NCBI RefSeq assembly: GCF_019930585.1
Contig: NZ_CP082839.1
Location: forward strand, 1,674,001 to 1,738,000
Length of the DNA: 64,000 bases
Origin: Sphingomonas nostoxanthinifaciens
Lineage (GTDB): Bacteria > Pseudomonadota > Alphaproteobacteria > Sphingomonadales > Sphingomonadaceae
Direction: 5' to 3'
Shown here: positions 25,335-34,111 of the stretch, in pieces
How positions within the stretch are numbered: the stretch's first letter is position 1
Layout of the letters: each line of letters opens with the position of its first letter
The notes under the pieces: generated by a model
Database searches by the model: none
The model's input: the letters and a program-made list of their open reading frames with translations, nothing else
Told to the model about the DNA's origin: nothing
Program-made: the position numbers and the translations under genes

Positions 25335-26680
25335 GCGATCTGATCTCCATCGGCCGCTCGGGCATCAATGCCTATCAGGGCGCCTTGGCGGCGGTCGGCG
25401 AGAACGTCACCAACGCCAATACCGACGGCTATGCCAAGCGCATCGTGACGCTGAAGGAGCAGGCCACCAACGGCATCGGCTTTCTGTCGACGACGCATGC
25501 CGATTTCAACGGCGTGCAGCAGACGACGGTGGCGCGCGCCTTCGACCTCTACAAGTCGAGCGATGCCTGGACCGCGAATTCGGACTCGTCCTACGCCGAC
25601 ACGCGCGCGCAATATCTGACGACGGTCCAGTCGCAGCTCAACGACACCAACACCGGTATCGGCACGAAACTGACCGCGATCTACACCGCGGCCAACGCGC
25701 TTTCGGCCAACCCGACCGACACGACGCTGCGCCAGAGCATGCTGTATGCGGTGCAGGACGCGACCGGCTCGCTCGGCCAGGCGGCGGCCAGCCTCGACAA
25801 GGTGATGGGCACCATCTCCGATCAGGCGACGTCGCAGGTGGCGCAGCTCAACACCTCGCTGACCCAGCTCGCCAAGCTCAATCTGTCGCTGGAGACCGCA
25901 CAGGCGGGCACTTCGGGCCGCGCGACGCTGGAGGATCAACGCGACAGCCTGATCTCGACGATCAGCAGCACGGTCGGCGTCGACGTGACGCTGGACCAGA
26001 AGGGTGCGGCGACGCTCAAGCTCAGCAACTATGGCGGTCCGACGCTCGTTTCGGCCAACAGCACCACGCCGGCACTGGTGAGCGTTTCTCAGTCGAGCGA
26101 CGGCCACCTCGTGGTCTCGCTCACGTCGAACAATACCAACAGCATCGCCACGCCGACATCGGGCACGCTGGCGGGGCTGATGGACGGCGCCGGCAACGCG
26201 TCCGATCGCAAGGGCCAGCTCGACGGCCTGGCCGACCAGCTCGCGACCCAGCTCAACACGTGGCAGGCGCAGGGCCTCGATTTGAGCGGTGTCGCCGGCA
26301 CCGACATGTTGTCCGGCCACACGGCCGAGACGCTGCAGGTGCTCATCACCGATCCCACCAAGATCGCCGCGGCCGACGCGACCGCGAGCAACGGCAACCT
26401 GCTGGCGCTCCAGTCCACCCGCAGCGCGAGCGGGGTCGAGACGACGTGGCACGCGATGGTCAACGCGCAGGCGCTGCAGGTGAACGCGGCCAATACCGCC
26501 TCCACCACCGCATCGGCGCAGAAGGACAACGCCTATTCGGCGCTCGACAGCGTGTCGGGCGTCAGTCTCGACGACCAGGCCGCCGATCTGCTGCGCTTCC
26601 AGCAGGCCTATTCGGCCTCGTCCAAAATCATCCAGGCCGCCAAGGATACGTTCCAGGCGATCCTTGGTCTCTTTCCATAA
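25331..26680 (+). CDS. flgK: Flagellar hook-associated protein FlgK (HAP1)
   Basis: 449 residues. The N-terminus ISIGRSGINAYQGALAAVGE then NVTNANTDGYAKRIVTL is typical. The middle has AASLDKVMGTISDQATSQVA and GRATLEDQRDSLISTISSTV, a conserved FlgK segment. The C-terminal DQAADLLRFQQAYSASSKII then QAAKDTFQAIL is the axial helix. It forms the first junction between hook and filament. Confidence 0.94.
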   Translation: MSDLISIGRSGINAYQGALAAVGENVTNANTDGYAKRIVTLKEQATNGIGFLSTTHADFNGVQQTTVARAFDLYKSSDAWTANSDSSYADTRAQYLTTVQSQLNDTNTGIGTKLTAIYTAANALSANPTDTTLRQSMLYAVQDATGSLGQAAASLDKVMGTISDQATSQVAQLNTSLTQLAKLNLSLETAQAGTSGRATLEDQRDSLISTISSTVGVDVTLDQKGAATLKLSNYGGPTLVSANSTTPALVSVSQSSDGHLVVSLTSNNTNSIATPTSGTLAGLMDGAGNASDRKGQLDGLADQLATQLNTWQAQGLDLSGVAGTDMLSGHTAETLQVLITDPTKIAAADATASNGNLLALQSTRSASGVETTWHAMVNAQALQVNAANTASTTASAQKDNAYSALDSVSGVSLDDQAADLLRFQQAYSASSKIIQAAKDTFQAILGLFP

Positions 26681-26692
26681 GGGGGTCAGATC

Positions 26693-27550
26693 GTGACCAG
26701 CATTAGCCGCTACACCGCCCAGGCTGAGATCAGCCGCCAGAGCGCTCTTTCGAGCCAGATCCTGACGCTGCAGCAGCAGGTGTCGAGCGGCAAGCGTCTC
26801 GCCGCGCCGTCGGACGATCCGGCTGCCTCGGCACGCGTGTCCGAGATCCGGCAGATGCAGGCCGACCAGGTCGTCTACACCACCAACACCAATACCGGCG
26901 CGGCGATTTCAAGCGCCGCCGATACGGCGCTCACCTCGGTCACGACCTTGCTGACGAAGGCGAAGGAGCTGATGTTGTCGGGTCGTAACGACGCCACGTC
27001 CGATACCGACCGTGCGACGATCGCGGGGCAGCTGACCAGCCTGCTCAGCAACATCCAGTCGCTCTCCACGCAAAATGATCCGACCGGGGCGCCGCTGTTT
27101 CCGGACGGCACGCCGCTCGAGCTGCCGGTGTCGGATACGCTCAACCTGCCGGCCACGGCCTCGCGCGATTCGGTGTTCAACCAGGTGTCGATCGCCGGCG
27201 TGCCGACCTCGATCACCAGCATCCTGACCGATGCGGCCACCGCGCTGACCACCACCGACGCCACACAGCGCGCCACGCTCTCCGATGCGAGCCTGACGGC
27301 GCTGGATGACGCCATCAACCATATCACGCAGGTCCAGGCCGATCAGGGCGTGCGCGCACAGCGTTTCGATACCGCCAAGACCGCGCTGGCCGATGCCGGC
27401 GATGCGCTCACGACCGAGCGTTCATCGCTCGAAGACACCGATCTCACCTATGCCCTGTCGCAATTTCAGTCGAAGCAATTGTCGCTGCAGGCGGCCCAGT
27501 CCGTCTATGCGCAGACCATGAAAAAGTCGCTGTTCGATCTGATCGGCTGA
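26693..27550 (+). CDS. flgL: Flagellar hook-associated protein FlgL (HAP3)
   Basis: 285 residues, flagellin-like. The N-terminus has ILTLQQQVSSGKRLAAPSDD then PAASARVSEIRQMQ. The C-terminus has RSSLEDTDLTYALSQFQSKQ then LSLQAAQSVYAQTMKKSLFD. It is the second hook-filament junction protein and the last gene of the flg operon. The start is GTG 26693 after GGGGGTCAG. About 100 bases separate it from motA. Confidence 0.93.
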   Translation: MTSISRYTAQAEISRQSALSSQILTLQQQVSSGKRLAAPSDDPAASARVSEIRQMQADQVVYTTNTNTGAAISSAADTALTSVTTLLTKAKELMLSGRNDATSDTDRATIAGQLTSLLSNIQSLSTQNDPTGAPLFPDGTPLELPVSDTLNLPATASRDSVFNQVSIAGVPTSITSILTDAATALTTTDATQRATLSDASLTALDDAINHITQVQADQGVRAQRFDTAKTALADAGDALTTERSSLEDTDLTYALSQFQSKQLSLQAAQSVYAQTMKKSLFDLIG

Positions 27551-27563
27551 GCTTCTGCCAGGC

Positions 27564-27578
27564 TTAATGCCGATTTAC
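27564..27578 (+). promoter_or_regulatory. Candidate CtrA-type box upstream of motA
   Basis: TTAA-N7-TTAC (TTAATGCCGATTTAC) differs by one base from the TTAA-N7-TTAA site of the cell-cycle regulator CtrA. It lies 75 bases before motA. Another TTAA is at 27587-27590. A short degenerate motif, so only suggestive. Confidence 0.4.
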
Positions 27579-27653
27579 CTCGGCCGTTAAGCCTATTGGA
27601 GGATCATCGAGCTAGGTTGTCCTCGCGTTATCTGAGACGGGGGATCTCCAACC

Positions 27654-28517
27654 ATGTTTGCTGCCATCGGCCTTGTCGTCCTGCTTGGCATGGTGTTCGG
27701 CGGGTTCGCCTTCACCGGCGGCAGCCTCGGCCCGGTGCTGGAGGCGATCCCGCACGAGATGATCATCATCGGCGGTGCGGCGGTCGGTGCGATCGTCGCC
27801 GGCAACAGCATGAAAGAGATCAAGCAGTTCGGCGGCGGCTTCATGAAGGTGCTCAAGGGGCCGAAATACGCCAAGAAGGATTATCTCGACACGATCTTCC
27901 TCGTCTCCGGCCTGATGAAGATGCTGCGCACCGACGGGCCCGTCGCGCTGGAGCCGCACATCGAAGACCCCAAGTCGTCGAGCGTCTTCGGCCAATATCC
28001 CAAGCTGCTCAAGGATTCGACGCTGATCCACATGATCACCGATACGCTTCGGCTGGTGGTGATCTCGTCCGGCACGCTCGACCCGATGGCGGTCGAGGAC
28101 GTGATGGACAATGCGCTGAAGACGCATCACCACGACGACATTCGGCCGGCCGACATGCTGCAGGGCCTCGCCGACGCTTTGCCCGCATTGGGCATCGTCG
28201 CGGCCGTGCTCGGCGTGGTCAAGACGATGGGCTCGATCGACAAGCCGCCGACGATCCTGGGCGGCATGATCGGCTCGGCGCTGGTCGGCACCTTCATGGG
28301 CATTCTGCTCGCCTACGGCATCGTCGCGCCCTTCGCGAACCGCTGCCGCCAGGTGATCGAGGCCGACGGCGCGATCTACGGCATGGTCAAGCAGATCATC
28401 ATCGCCTCGCTCCATGGCCACCCGCTGCCGCTGGTGATCGAGGCGGCGCGCTCGGGCATCACCCATTCGAACCAGCCGGCCTTCGCCGAGGTGTTCGACG
28501 GCATGCGCGGCCGCTAA
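27654..28517 (+). CDS. motA: Flagellar motor stator protein MotA
   Basis: 287 residues with four TM segments: FAAIGLVVLLGMVFGGFAFT, MIIIGGAAVGAIVAGNS, and near the C-terminal half ALPALGIVAAVLGVVKTMGS with GGMIGSALVGTFMGILLAYG. The cytoplasmic loop keeps charged residues (LMKMLRTDGPVALEPHIEDP) that contact FliG. With MotB it forms the proton-driven stator. The motB start follows by 3 bases. Confidence 0.95.
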   Translation: MFAAIGLVVLLGMVFGGFAFTGGSLGPVLEAIPHEMIIIGGAAVGAIVAGNSMKEIKQFGGGFMKVLKGPKYAKKDYLDTIFLVSGLMKMLRTDGPVALEPHIEDPKSSSVFGQYPKLLKDSTLIHMITDTLRLVVISSGTLDPMAVEDVMDNALKTHHHDDIRPADMLQGLADALPALGIVAAVLGVVKTMGSIDKPPTILGGMIGSALVGTFMGILLAYGIVAPFANRCRQVIEADGAIYGMVKQIIIASLHGHPLPLVIEAARSGITHSNQPAFAEVFDGMRGR

Positions 28518-28520
28518 GAA

Positions 28521-29450
28521 ATGGCCGCACCAGCCAAACGGGGCAAGAACGAGCCCGAACCACGCCCGATCATCGTCAAGAAGATCATCGTCGAGGGCCA
28601 TGGCGGCCACCATGGCGGCGCCTGGAAGGTCGCCTATGCCGACTTCGTGACCGCGATGATGGCGTTCTTCCTGCTGCTGTGGATCCTCGGTGCCACCACC
28701 GAGAAGCAGCGCAAGGGCATCGCCGACTATTTCGCGCCGACGATGGTGCAGATGAAGCAGAAGTCGGCCGGATCGAACGGCGTCTTCGGCGGCGATTCGA
28801 TCGTGTCGAAGGATCATTATGCGCACAAGTCGGCGCAGACCGGCAGCCGCTCGCTCACCATTCCCAAGGATGCGTCGGGCGGCGTGAAGGAAGGCGAGGC
28901 GCAGCGCGTCAAGGATCGCATCCGTTTCGGCTTCCTCAAGCGCGAGCTGATGAAGCGGATCCAGAGCGACAAGTCGCTCCAGCGCTTCGCACAGAACATC
29001 CGCATGACCGAGACGCGCGAGGGACTGCGCATCGATCTGGTGGACAAAGCCGACTTCTCGATGTTCGCGATCGGCACCGATCGTCTGCTGCCCGATGCGT
29101 TCCGGCTGATGGGGCAGGTGGCGCAGGTGATTTCCGCCGTGCCCAACGGCGTGATCGTGCGCGGCCACACCGACTCGCTGCCTTATGCGGCCGGCCGCTC
29201 GGTCAACAACTGGACGCTGTCGAGCGCGCGAGCCGAAGCGACGCGGCGTGCGCTGGCGGAGCAGGGCGTGGCGGGCACCCGCTTCAGTCGGATCGAAGGC
29301 GTGGCCGATCGTGAACCGTTCGTGCCGACCGATCGCTACGATCCGCGCAACCGCCGCATGTCGGTCACGCTCGAGTGGAGCGATACGAAGCAGGGCGACG
29401 CGGCTGGAGGCGACCCTCAGACCGCCGGGGTGGCCGACAGCATCAAGTAA
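28521..29450 (+). CDS. motB: Flagellar motor stator protein MotB
   Basis: 309 residues. The single TM, GAWKVAYADFVTAMMAFFLL, contains the proton-accepting Asp. A plug-like segment follows. The C-terminal OmpA-type peptidoglycan-binding domain has GVIVRGHTDSLPYAAGRSVN and NWTLSSARAEATRRALAEQG with the Asp and Arg ligands intact. The N-tail is His-rich (VEGHGGHHGG). Its 3' end overlaps the converging transglycosylase gene by 34 bases. Confidence 0.95.
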   Translation: MAAPAKRGKNEPEPRPIIVKKIIVEGHGGHHGGAWKVAYADFVTAMMAFFLLLWILGATTEKQRKGIADYFAPTMVQMKQKSAGSNGVFGGDSIVSKDHYAHKSAQTGSRSLTIPKDASGGVKEGEAQRVKDRIRFGFLKRELMKRIQSDKSLQRFAQNIRMTETREGLRIDLVDKADFSMFAIGTDRLLPDAFRLMGQVAQVISAVPNGVIVRGHTDSLPYAAGRSVNNWTLSSARAEATRRALAEQGVAGTRFSRIEGVADREPFVPTDRYDPRNRRMSVTLEWSDTKQGDAAGGDPQTAGVADSIK

Positions 29451-30316
29451 GCGAGCCGGGCCTGCGCGGGCGTGGGCTTGAGCAAATTGACCCGGCCTTG
29501 CTCCAGCGCGGCCATCATCGAGGAGACGTCGCCCGATGCGTCGGCGACCTGCGTCGCGGGCGTGCCGAGGCTGGCGTCGCTCATGTCGGCATAGGCAAGC
29601 CGCACGTCGGGCAACGGCGGCGCGCCGGGCAGGCTCTGGACGAGCGATCCCGGCGTCGCGTTGCTCGTGTCTGAAACACCGTTGGCGTCGCTCGCTTTGT
29701 CGAGCTTCGATCCCATCAGCGCATAGACCTGCCCGAGCGTGCGGGCTGAGCCGTCGCTTGCGTAGAAGATGCCGCGATTGGAATGCGCCTCGCGCGGGAA
29801 CAGGCTGGCGGCGGTGGCGTCGGGGCTGGTGGTGGCGGCGCGCAGGAAGCGCGTCGCACCCTGCAGCCCGAGGAAATGCGCGAAATAGAGATCGGTGCCG
29901 TTGACGCCGCGGCCGAGCGCCTGCGTCAGGCCCTGCGCATTCTCGCTGGCATAGGATGCCGCCATCATCGCCGCAGGGGCCGCCTGCTCGCGCAGCCCGA
30001 ACACCGCATCGCGCAGCGAGGGATCGACGGTGAAGCCGCCGCCGCGCTTCGACTGGATCGCGTCCGCCGCCCAGCCGAGGCCATGTTCGGCGCCATGCTT
30101 CTTGACGACGGCGAGCCAGCTCTGGTCGAGGAATTGATAGAGGCCGGTCGCGGTCGAATTGCCGGCCTTGGCGGTGGCGTTCAGTCCGCTCTCGCTCTGC
30201 GCCTGTGCCAGCAGATACGAGAAATCCACGCCGGTGCTTTGCGCAGCCGCACCGATCGCGGCGCGCGCTTCGTCGCGGGCCGCCGCCAGGCTGGTCGAGA
30301 TGCGCGAGAGCGACAC
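29417..30316 (-). CDS. Lytic transglycosylase (SLT), probable flagellar muramidase
   Basis: 299 residues. An SLT domain lies in the first 140 residues: FSYLLAQAQSESGLNATAKA has catalytic Glu in SESGLN, and STATGLYQFLDQSWLAVVKK is the GxxGLxQ-type segment. It continues with GTDLYFAHFLGLQGATRFLR. The C-terminal 120 residues look disordered. There is no clear Sec signal peptide, consistent with export by the flagellar apparatus. As FlgJ here lacks its hydrolase domain, this enzyme is a good candidate to open peptidoglycan for the rod. The start is GTG 30316, with only a weak upstream ribosome site, so the N-terminus is uncertain. Confidence 0.82.
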   Translation of the reverse strand: MSLSRISTSLAAARDEARAAIGAAAQSTGVDFSYLLAQAQSESGLNATAKAGNSTATGLYQFLDQSWLAVVKKHGAEHGLGWAADAIQSKRGGGFTVDPSLRDAVFGLREQAAPAAMMAASYASENAQGLTQALGRGVNGTDLYFAHFLGLQGATRFLRAATTSPDATAASLFPREAHSNRGIFYASDGSARTLGQVYALMGSKLDKASDANGVSDTSNATPGSLVQSLPGAPPLPDVRLAYADMSDASLGTPATQVADASGDVSSMMAALEQGRVNLLKPTPAQARLAYLMLSATPAV

Positions 30317-30631
30317 GTTGGGGGGTGCGAACCTTTGCTGTTCTGGAGTTCATCAACGATAATGAAGTATGAAGGTTAACAGCTCGTTAGGCGCGGTTAC
30401 TATCCACAGCCCGTGCTGTCCGAACTTTTGAGCCACTCCGCATCGGCCGGCGCCCTACAGGTGGCAGACGAGCGAAGCGTTAACCTCTCAGATGATCCGC
30501 TTCATGGATAGCGATAGCGTAAATTACTCAAAAGTATCGAAAACTCTCCGGTCACATCGGACGAGATAAAATGATGCCGACGCGGGCTGATATTGCTATC
30601 TTGCCATGGTTGTCGATGGGGGTTTGGCGAC
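30317..30631. other. Intergenic region between the transglycosylase and the acyltransferase
   Basis: No gene is supported in these 315 bases. The base composition is less GC-rich than the surroundings. On the minus strand, 60 bases before the transglycosylase start, TTAA-N7-TTAG (30376-30390) is one base away from a CtrA box. Nothing else is recognised. Confidence 0.5.
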
Positions 30632-31744
30632 ATGGGGGATTCGGTCGCGCGCGGCATAGCTGCGCGACATCTGGTTGGTCTTGACGGACTGCGTGGGCTG
30701 GCGGCATTCGTCGTCGTAGTTCATCATGTAGGAACGACGATCGGCGTCGATATCGCGCCGAGTGCTATCTATGCCGTGGACTTCTTCTTTCTGCTCAGCG
30801 GCTTCGTCGTGGCGCGTGCTTATGAAGACAAGATCGCCGACGGTCGAATGTCTGCCGGCACCTTCGCGCTGGTGCGCGCCGTCCGGCTCTATCCGGCGGT
30901 CCTTCTCAGCCTTGTTATCAGCGCGGCCTTCCATCTGACGGGTGGCGTTGCCGATGCCGATGCCACCGGCACCGCCTATCTGGCGCTGTTCCTGATCCCC
31001 TGCCTTTCGACCAACATGCTGTTCCCGCTCAATCCGCCGCTCTGGTCGTTGCTGCTGGAGCTGATCGCCAATGCCGGTCATGTGGCGATGCTGACCGGCC
31101 CCGATCGGCGACGCACGGTCGCGCATGCGGCGATGGCGGCGATGGTCGGGCTCGGCGCTTTGCTGTTCGCGATCCTCGCTTATCGTTCGATCGCGATCGG
31201 CCCGAAGCCCGAAACCGCGCTTGGCGGCGTGGCCCGGATCGCGTTCAGTTATGGATTGGGCGTCCTGCTCTATCGCATGCGGCGCGACGGGCTGCTGCGC
31301 GCGATCGACGGGAAGGTGCCGTTCCTGCTGGGCGTCGCCATCCTGACGGGGTTGCTGCTGCCGCAATTGCCCCACGAAACCCTGCTGTGCGTGATCTTCG
31401 TCCTGCTGCTGTCGCCGATCACGCTGGTGGCCGGCTTCGCGACGCCGGGGTCGGCCATGATCGACCGTTGCTGCACGATCCTCGGTAAGCTCTCCTACCC
31501 ACTCTACGCGCTGCACATGCCGATCCTCGCGACGATCGGTGCCGGGGGTGTGGCCCCTACGGACGGCGTGGCGGCATTCCTGTTCTGGTCGGTGGTCGTG
31601 CTGGCGACATGCGGCTTCTCTTACGCCGTGGCCGAATTTTACGAGGCGCCGCTCATCGCGTGGGCGAAGCGCCGGCTGGCCACGGCCGATATGCCGGCGG
31701 CCTCGACGGTCGGCGCGGCCCAGATGGCCGGCACGATCCGCTAG
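30632..31744 (+). CDS. Membrane acyltransferase, acyltransferase-3 family (OafA-like)
   Basis: 370 residues with about ten membrane segments. The N-terminal signature LVGLDGLRGLAAFVVVVHHV includes the catalytic-region His, and VDFFFLLSGFVVARAYEDKI contains the conserved F-FLLSGF motif. The last TM helices include LGKLSYPLYALHMPI. Members O-acylate surface sugars or lipids using acyl groups from the cytoplasm. A 40-residue Ala-rich tail ends the protein. ATG 30632 is preceded by GGGGGTTTGG. The neighbouring genes do not define its substrate; surface polysaccharide or flagellar glycan are only possibilities. Confidence 0.88.
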   Translation: MGDSVARGIAARHLVGLDGLRGLAAFVVVVHHVGTTIGVDIAPSAIYAVDFFFLLSGFVVARAYEDKIADGRMSAGTFALVRAVRLYPAVLLSLVISAAFHLTGGVADADATGTAYLALFLIPCLSTNMLFPLNPPLWSLLLELIANAGHVAMLTGPDRRRTVAHAAMAAMVGLGALLFAILAYRSIAIGPKPETALGGVARIAFSYGLGVLLYRMRRDGLLRAIDGKVPFLLGVAILTGLLLPQLPHETLLCVIFVLLLSPITLVAGFATPGSAMIDRCCTILGKLSYPLYALHMPILATIGAGGVAPTDGVAAFLFWSVVVLATCGFSYAVAEFYEAPLIAWAKRRLATADMPAASTVGAAQMAGTIR

Positions 31745-31751
31745 GGGCGGG

Positions 31752-32738
31752 TCAGTCCGCGAGCATCGCCGCGAAGGCGGGAGAAAGCAATTCGCGCGCT
31801 TCGCCGTCGATCATGACGACGACGCATGCTGCGATCCCCGCCACCTCGGCCGCGGCGATCCCCGCATCCCCGCCGAGCACGGTGACCGCCGTCGCCCATG
31901 CATCGGCGTCCATCGCGCTCGCATGGATCACCGTCACCGAGACGACGCCGTTCGCGGTCGACCTCCCGGTGCGCGGATCGAGCGTATGGGCGCCGCGCCG
32001 ATAGTCGCCCGAGGTCGCCACCGCCAGGCCGTGCAGCGCGATACGGAGCGGCGGCAGCGTGCTGCCGGGCGGCTGCTCGACATCCACCCACCACGGCTGG
32101 CCATCGGGCCGGACGCCGCGCCCGGCCAGCTCGCCGCCAATCTCGACCAGGCAATGGCCCAGACCCTTCGCCGCCAGCAGGTCGGCGATCGCATCGACGG
32201 CATGGCCCTTGGCGATGCCCGACAGATCGAGCGCCAGCCCTCCCGGCTGCCGCAGCCGTCGTGCGCCGGGATCGAATTCGAGCCGTCGCCAGCCCGATGC
32301 CGCGCGCGCCGCGCGGAGCGTCGCCTCATCGGGCGGGGTCGATCGCGATACGGGCCCGAATCCCCACAAATCGGTCAAGCGCCCGATCGCCGGATCGAAG
32401 GCGCCATCGGTCGCGGCCGCGATGCGCAGCCCGGCGGCGACGACATGGGCGAAATCGGGGGGCAGCGCGAACCATGATCCTGCGGGCGCGCGGTTGAAGC
32501 GCGACAGATAGGATGCCGCTTCCCACTGGCTCATCTCGGCGACGATGTTGCCCAGCCGGGCCACGATCGCCGCGCCGATCGCCGTCAGGTTGGCATGGGG
32601 AGGCCGGGCGAAGCGCACGTGCCACATCGTGCCCATCGTCTCGCCCGAAAGCGTGGCGATCGACCAGGCCGGATCGCGCGCCGCAATCGCCGCCGGCGCG
32701 ATGTCGGGCGGCAGCGCGATCCGGACGGGGTCGCTCAC
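31752..32738 (-). CDS. apbE: FAD:protein FMN transferase (ApbE family)
   Basis: 328 residues. ApbE attaches FMN covalently to Thr of target proteins in the periplasm, using Mg. Family motifs are present in order: LSGETMGTMWHV, FDPAIGRLTDLWGFG, LDLSGIAKGHAVDAIADLLA, VEIGGELAGRGVRPDGQPW, ATSGDYRRGAHTLDPRTGRS and SAMDADAWATAVTVLGG. I see no obvious signal peptide at the chosen GTG 32738, which overlaps the DUF4198 stop (GTGA), so the N-terminus or the export route is uncertain. It is last in a four-gene cluster. Confidence 0.9.
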   Translation of the reverse strand: MSDPVRIALPPDIAPAAIAARDPAWSIATLSGETMGTMWHVRFARPPHANLTAIGAAIVARLGNIVAEMSQWEAASYLSRFNRAPAGSWFALPPDFAHVVAAGLRIAAATDGAFDPAIGRLTDLWGFGPVSRSTPPDEATLRAARAASGWRRLEFDPGARRLRQPGGLALDLSGIAKGHAVDAIADLLAAKGLGHCLVEIGGELAGRGVRPDGQPWWVDVEQPPGSTLPPLRIALHGLAVATSGDYRRGAHTLDPRTGRSTANGVVSVTVIHASAMDADAWATAVTVLGGDAGIAAAEVAGIAACVVVMIDGEARELLSPAFAAMLAD

Positions 32739-33610
32739 GGCATCAGCACTTCCAGCGTGGTGCTGTAGGACAGGCGCCGCTCGGTCGCGCGCGGGACGCT
32801 GGTCTTGGCGTCGGTCAGCGTCGCATTGAGCCAGTACATGCCCGCCTCGGGCCACTTGATCGTCAGCACGCCGTCGGCGCCGGTGGTGAGATCCATCGCG
32901 CCGAGATCGTTGCGATAACGCTTGCCGCCACGGATGACGGCTACCTTCAGGCCGGCCATGGGCTGGCCGTCGACCAGGAAGCGGAACCGCGCAGGCTCGC
33001 CCAGCACAAGATCGTCGGGATGGGTGATCGGCACCAGCTCGATGCCCTTGCCGGTGGGGGCGAAGACGGCGGTGGTCGGCGTCCCCTCGGTCACATAGAC
33101 CTCGTTGCGCGACAGCGTCTCGGCGAGCTTCACGTCGGTCGCGTCGGCGGGGATCTCGTTCACCGCGACAGAGGGTAGGCGCGGCGGGCCGCCTGCTGCG
33201 GCAGGCCCACCGGGTCCGCCACCCGGAGGACCACCGCGACCGCCGACGCGCCGCTCGACGCCGTTCTGCATGAAGGTACCGCCGACCATCGCCATCTCGC
33301 TGCTGACCCGCCACGTGCCGGGCTTGTCGAGCTTGACGTCGAAGACCGAGCGGTAGCGGCCGGTCGACGCATTCTGCATCGTGCCGGGTGTGCCGTCGGG
33401 CTGGGTGACCTTGACCGATTCGAGCCGCAGCGGGGCATGGTCGAAGAAGAACAATTCGCTCGTCACCGCGCCGTCGAAGGTCACCCAGCTTTCAGGGCCG
33501 GAGAAGCTGGTGGCCGAGGGAAGCAGCCACGGATGCTCGGCGCGCGCGGCGGCGGGGAGTGCCGCCAGCGCGACGGCAGCGGCGAGCAGGCGAGTGGTGA
33601 GGTTACGCAT
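32735..33610 (-). CDS. Periplasmic DUF4198 protein
   Basis: 291 residues. A Sec signal peptide (LLAAAVALAALPAAARA) is followed by EHPWLLPSATSFSGPESWVT, the usual start of DUF4198 proteins, which have beta-sandwich domains and are often next to metal or TonB systems. A Gly/Pro-rich linker (about residues 123-143, GGRGGPPGGGPGGPAAAGGP) separates two halves. The C-terminal half has a transthyretin-like look (GQPMAGLKVAVIRGGKRYRN, GADGVLTIKWPEAGMYW). It may bind metal in the periplasm; this is not shown by the sequence. Confidence 0.8.
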   Translation of the reverse strand: MRNLTTRLLAAAVALAALPAAARAEHPWLLPSATSFSGPESWVTFDGAVTSELFFFDHAPLRLESVKVTQPDGTPGTMQNASTGRYRSVFDVKLDKPGTWRVSSEMAMVGGTFMQNGVERRVGGRGGPPGGGPGGPAAAGGPPRLPSVAVNEIPADATDVKLAETLSRNEVYVTEGTPTTAVFAPTGKGIELVPITHPDDLVLGEPARFRFLVDGQPMAGLKVAVIRGGKRYRNDLGAMDLTTGADGVLTIKWPEAGMYWLNATLTDAKTSVPRATERRLSYSTTLEVLMP

Positions 33611-33624
33611 GGCGGGCCTCCGGA

Positions 33625-34101
33625 TCAGCGGGCGGAAACGGTGATGGCGCCGAGCTCGGCCTTGCCCGCCGCGCGCGCGGTGCCGGGCACGGTCAGCGGC
33701 GTGGAGACGAGCTCGCGGCCGCCGCTTTCGCGCGCGGCCTCGACGTTTAGCACGTAGGCGCCGGGCTTCACGTCGGCGGGCAGGGTTATATTATACTGGC
33801 CGGGCGCGCGGGTCGCGCCGGTGATGCCGTCGGCAGGCACGGTCATGCTCCGCCCCGCCTTGCGCCACCAGGTGCGCATCTCGGCCAGCCACTTGGTGCC
33901 CGGCTCGGCGCCGAGCTTCTTGACGTTGTACCACACCGCGATCGTGCGCGGTGCGCCGCCGGCGGTCGGCTCCAGCCATACCGCGACATAAGGCGGGTGA
34001 TATTCGGCGACCGACAGGCGCGGGATTGTGACATTGATCGTGCCGGCGGCAGCCGGCGCGGCGATCGCGCCGCCCAGCAGGATGAAGGAAGTCGATCGCA
34101 T
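33625..34101 (-). CDS. Periplasmic DUF2271 protein
   Basis: 158 residues. A short signal peptide (STSFILLGGAIAAPAAAG) precedes a beta-rich domain with PPYVAVWLEPTAGGAPRTIA, VWYNVKKLGAEPGTKWLAEM and RTWWRKAGRSMT, typical of DUF2271. This family is repeatedly found with PepSY, DUF4198 and ApbE genes in iron-uptake neighbourhoods of proteobacteria. Its biochemical function is unknown. It is separated by 14 bases from DUF4198 and 10 from the PepSY gene. Confidence 0.8.
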   Translation of the reverse strand: MRSTSFILLGGAIAAPAAAGTINVTIPRLSVAEYHPPYVAVWLEPTAGGAPRTIAVWYNVKKLGAEPGTKWLAEMRTWWRKAGRSMTVPADGITGATRAPGQYNITLPADVKPGAYVLNVEAARESGGRELVSTPLTVPGTARAAGKAELGAITVSAR

Positions 34102-34111
34102 TTTTGGCCCC

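Noticed and set aside
27612..30356. Very long open frames opposite to motAB and, at 35407-38391, opposite to the polysaccharide synthase.
   Set aside because: They are antisense shadows produced by high-GC codon bias; their translations are Arg/Gly/His-rich with no domain, and the true genes on the other strand are unmistakable.
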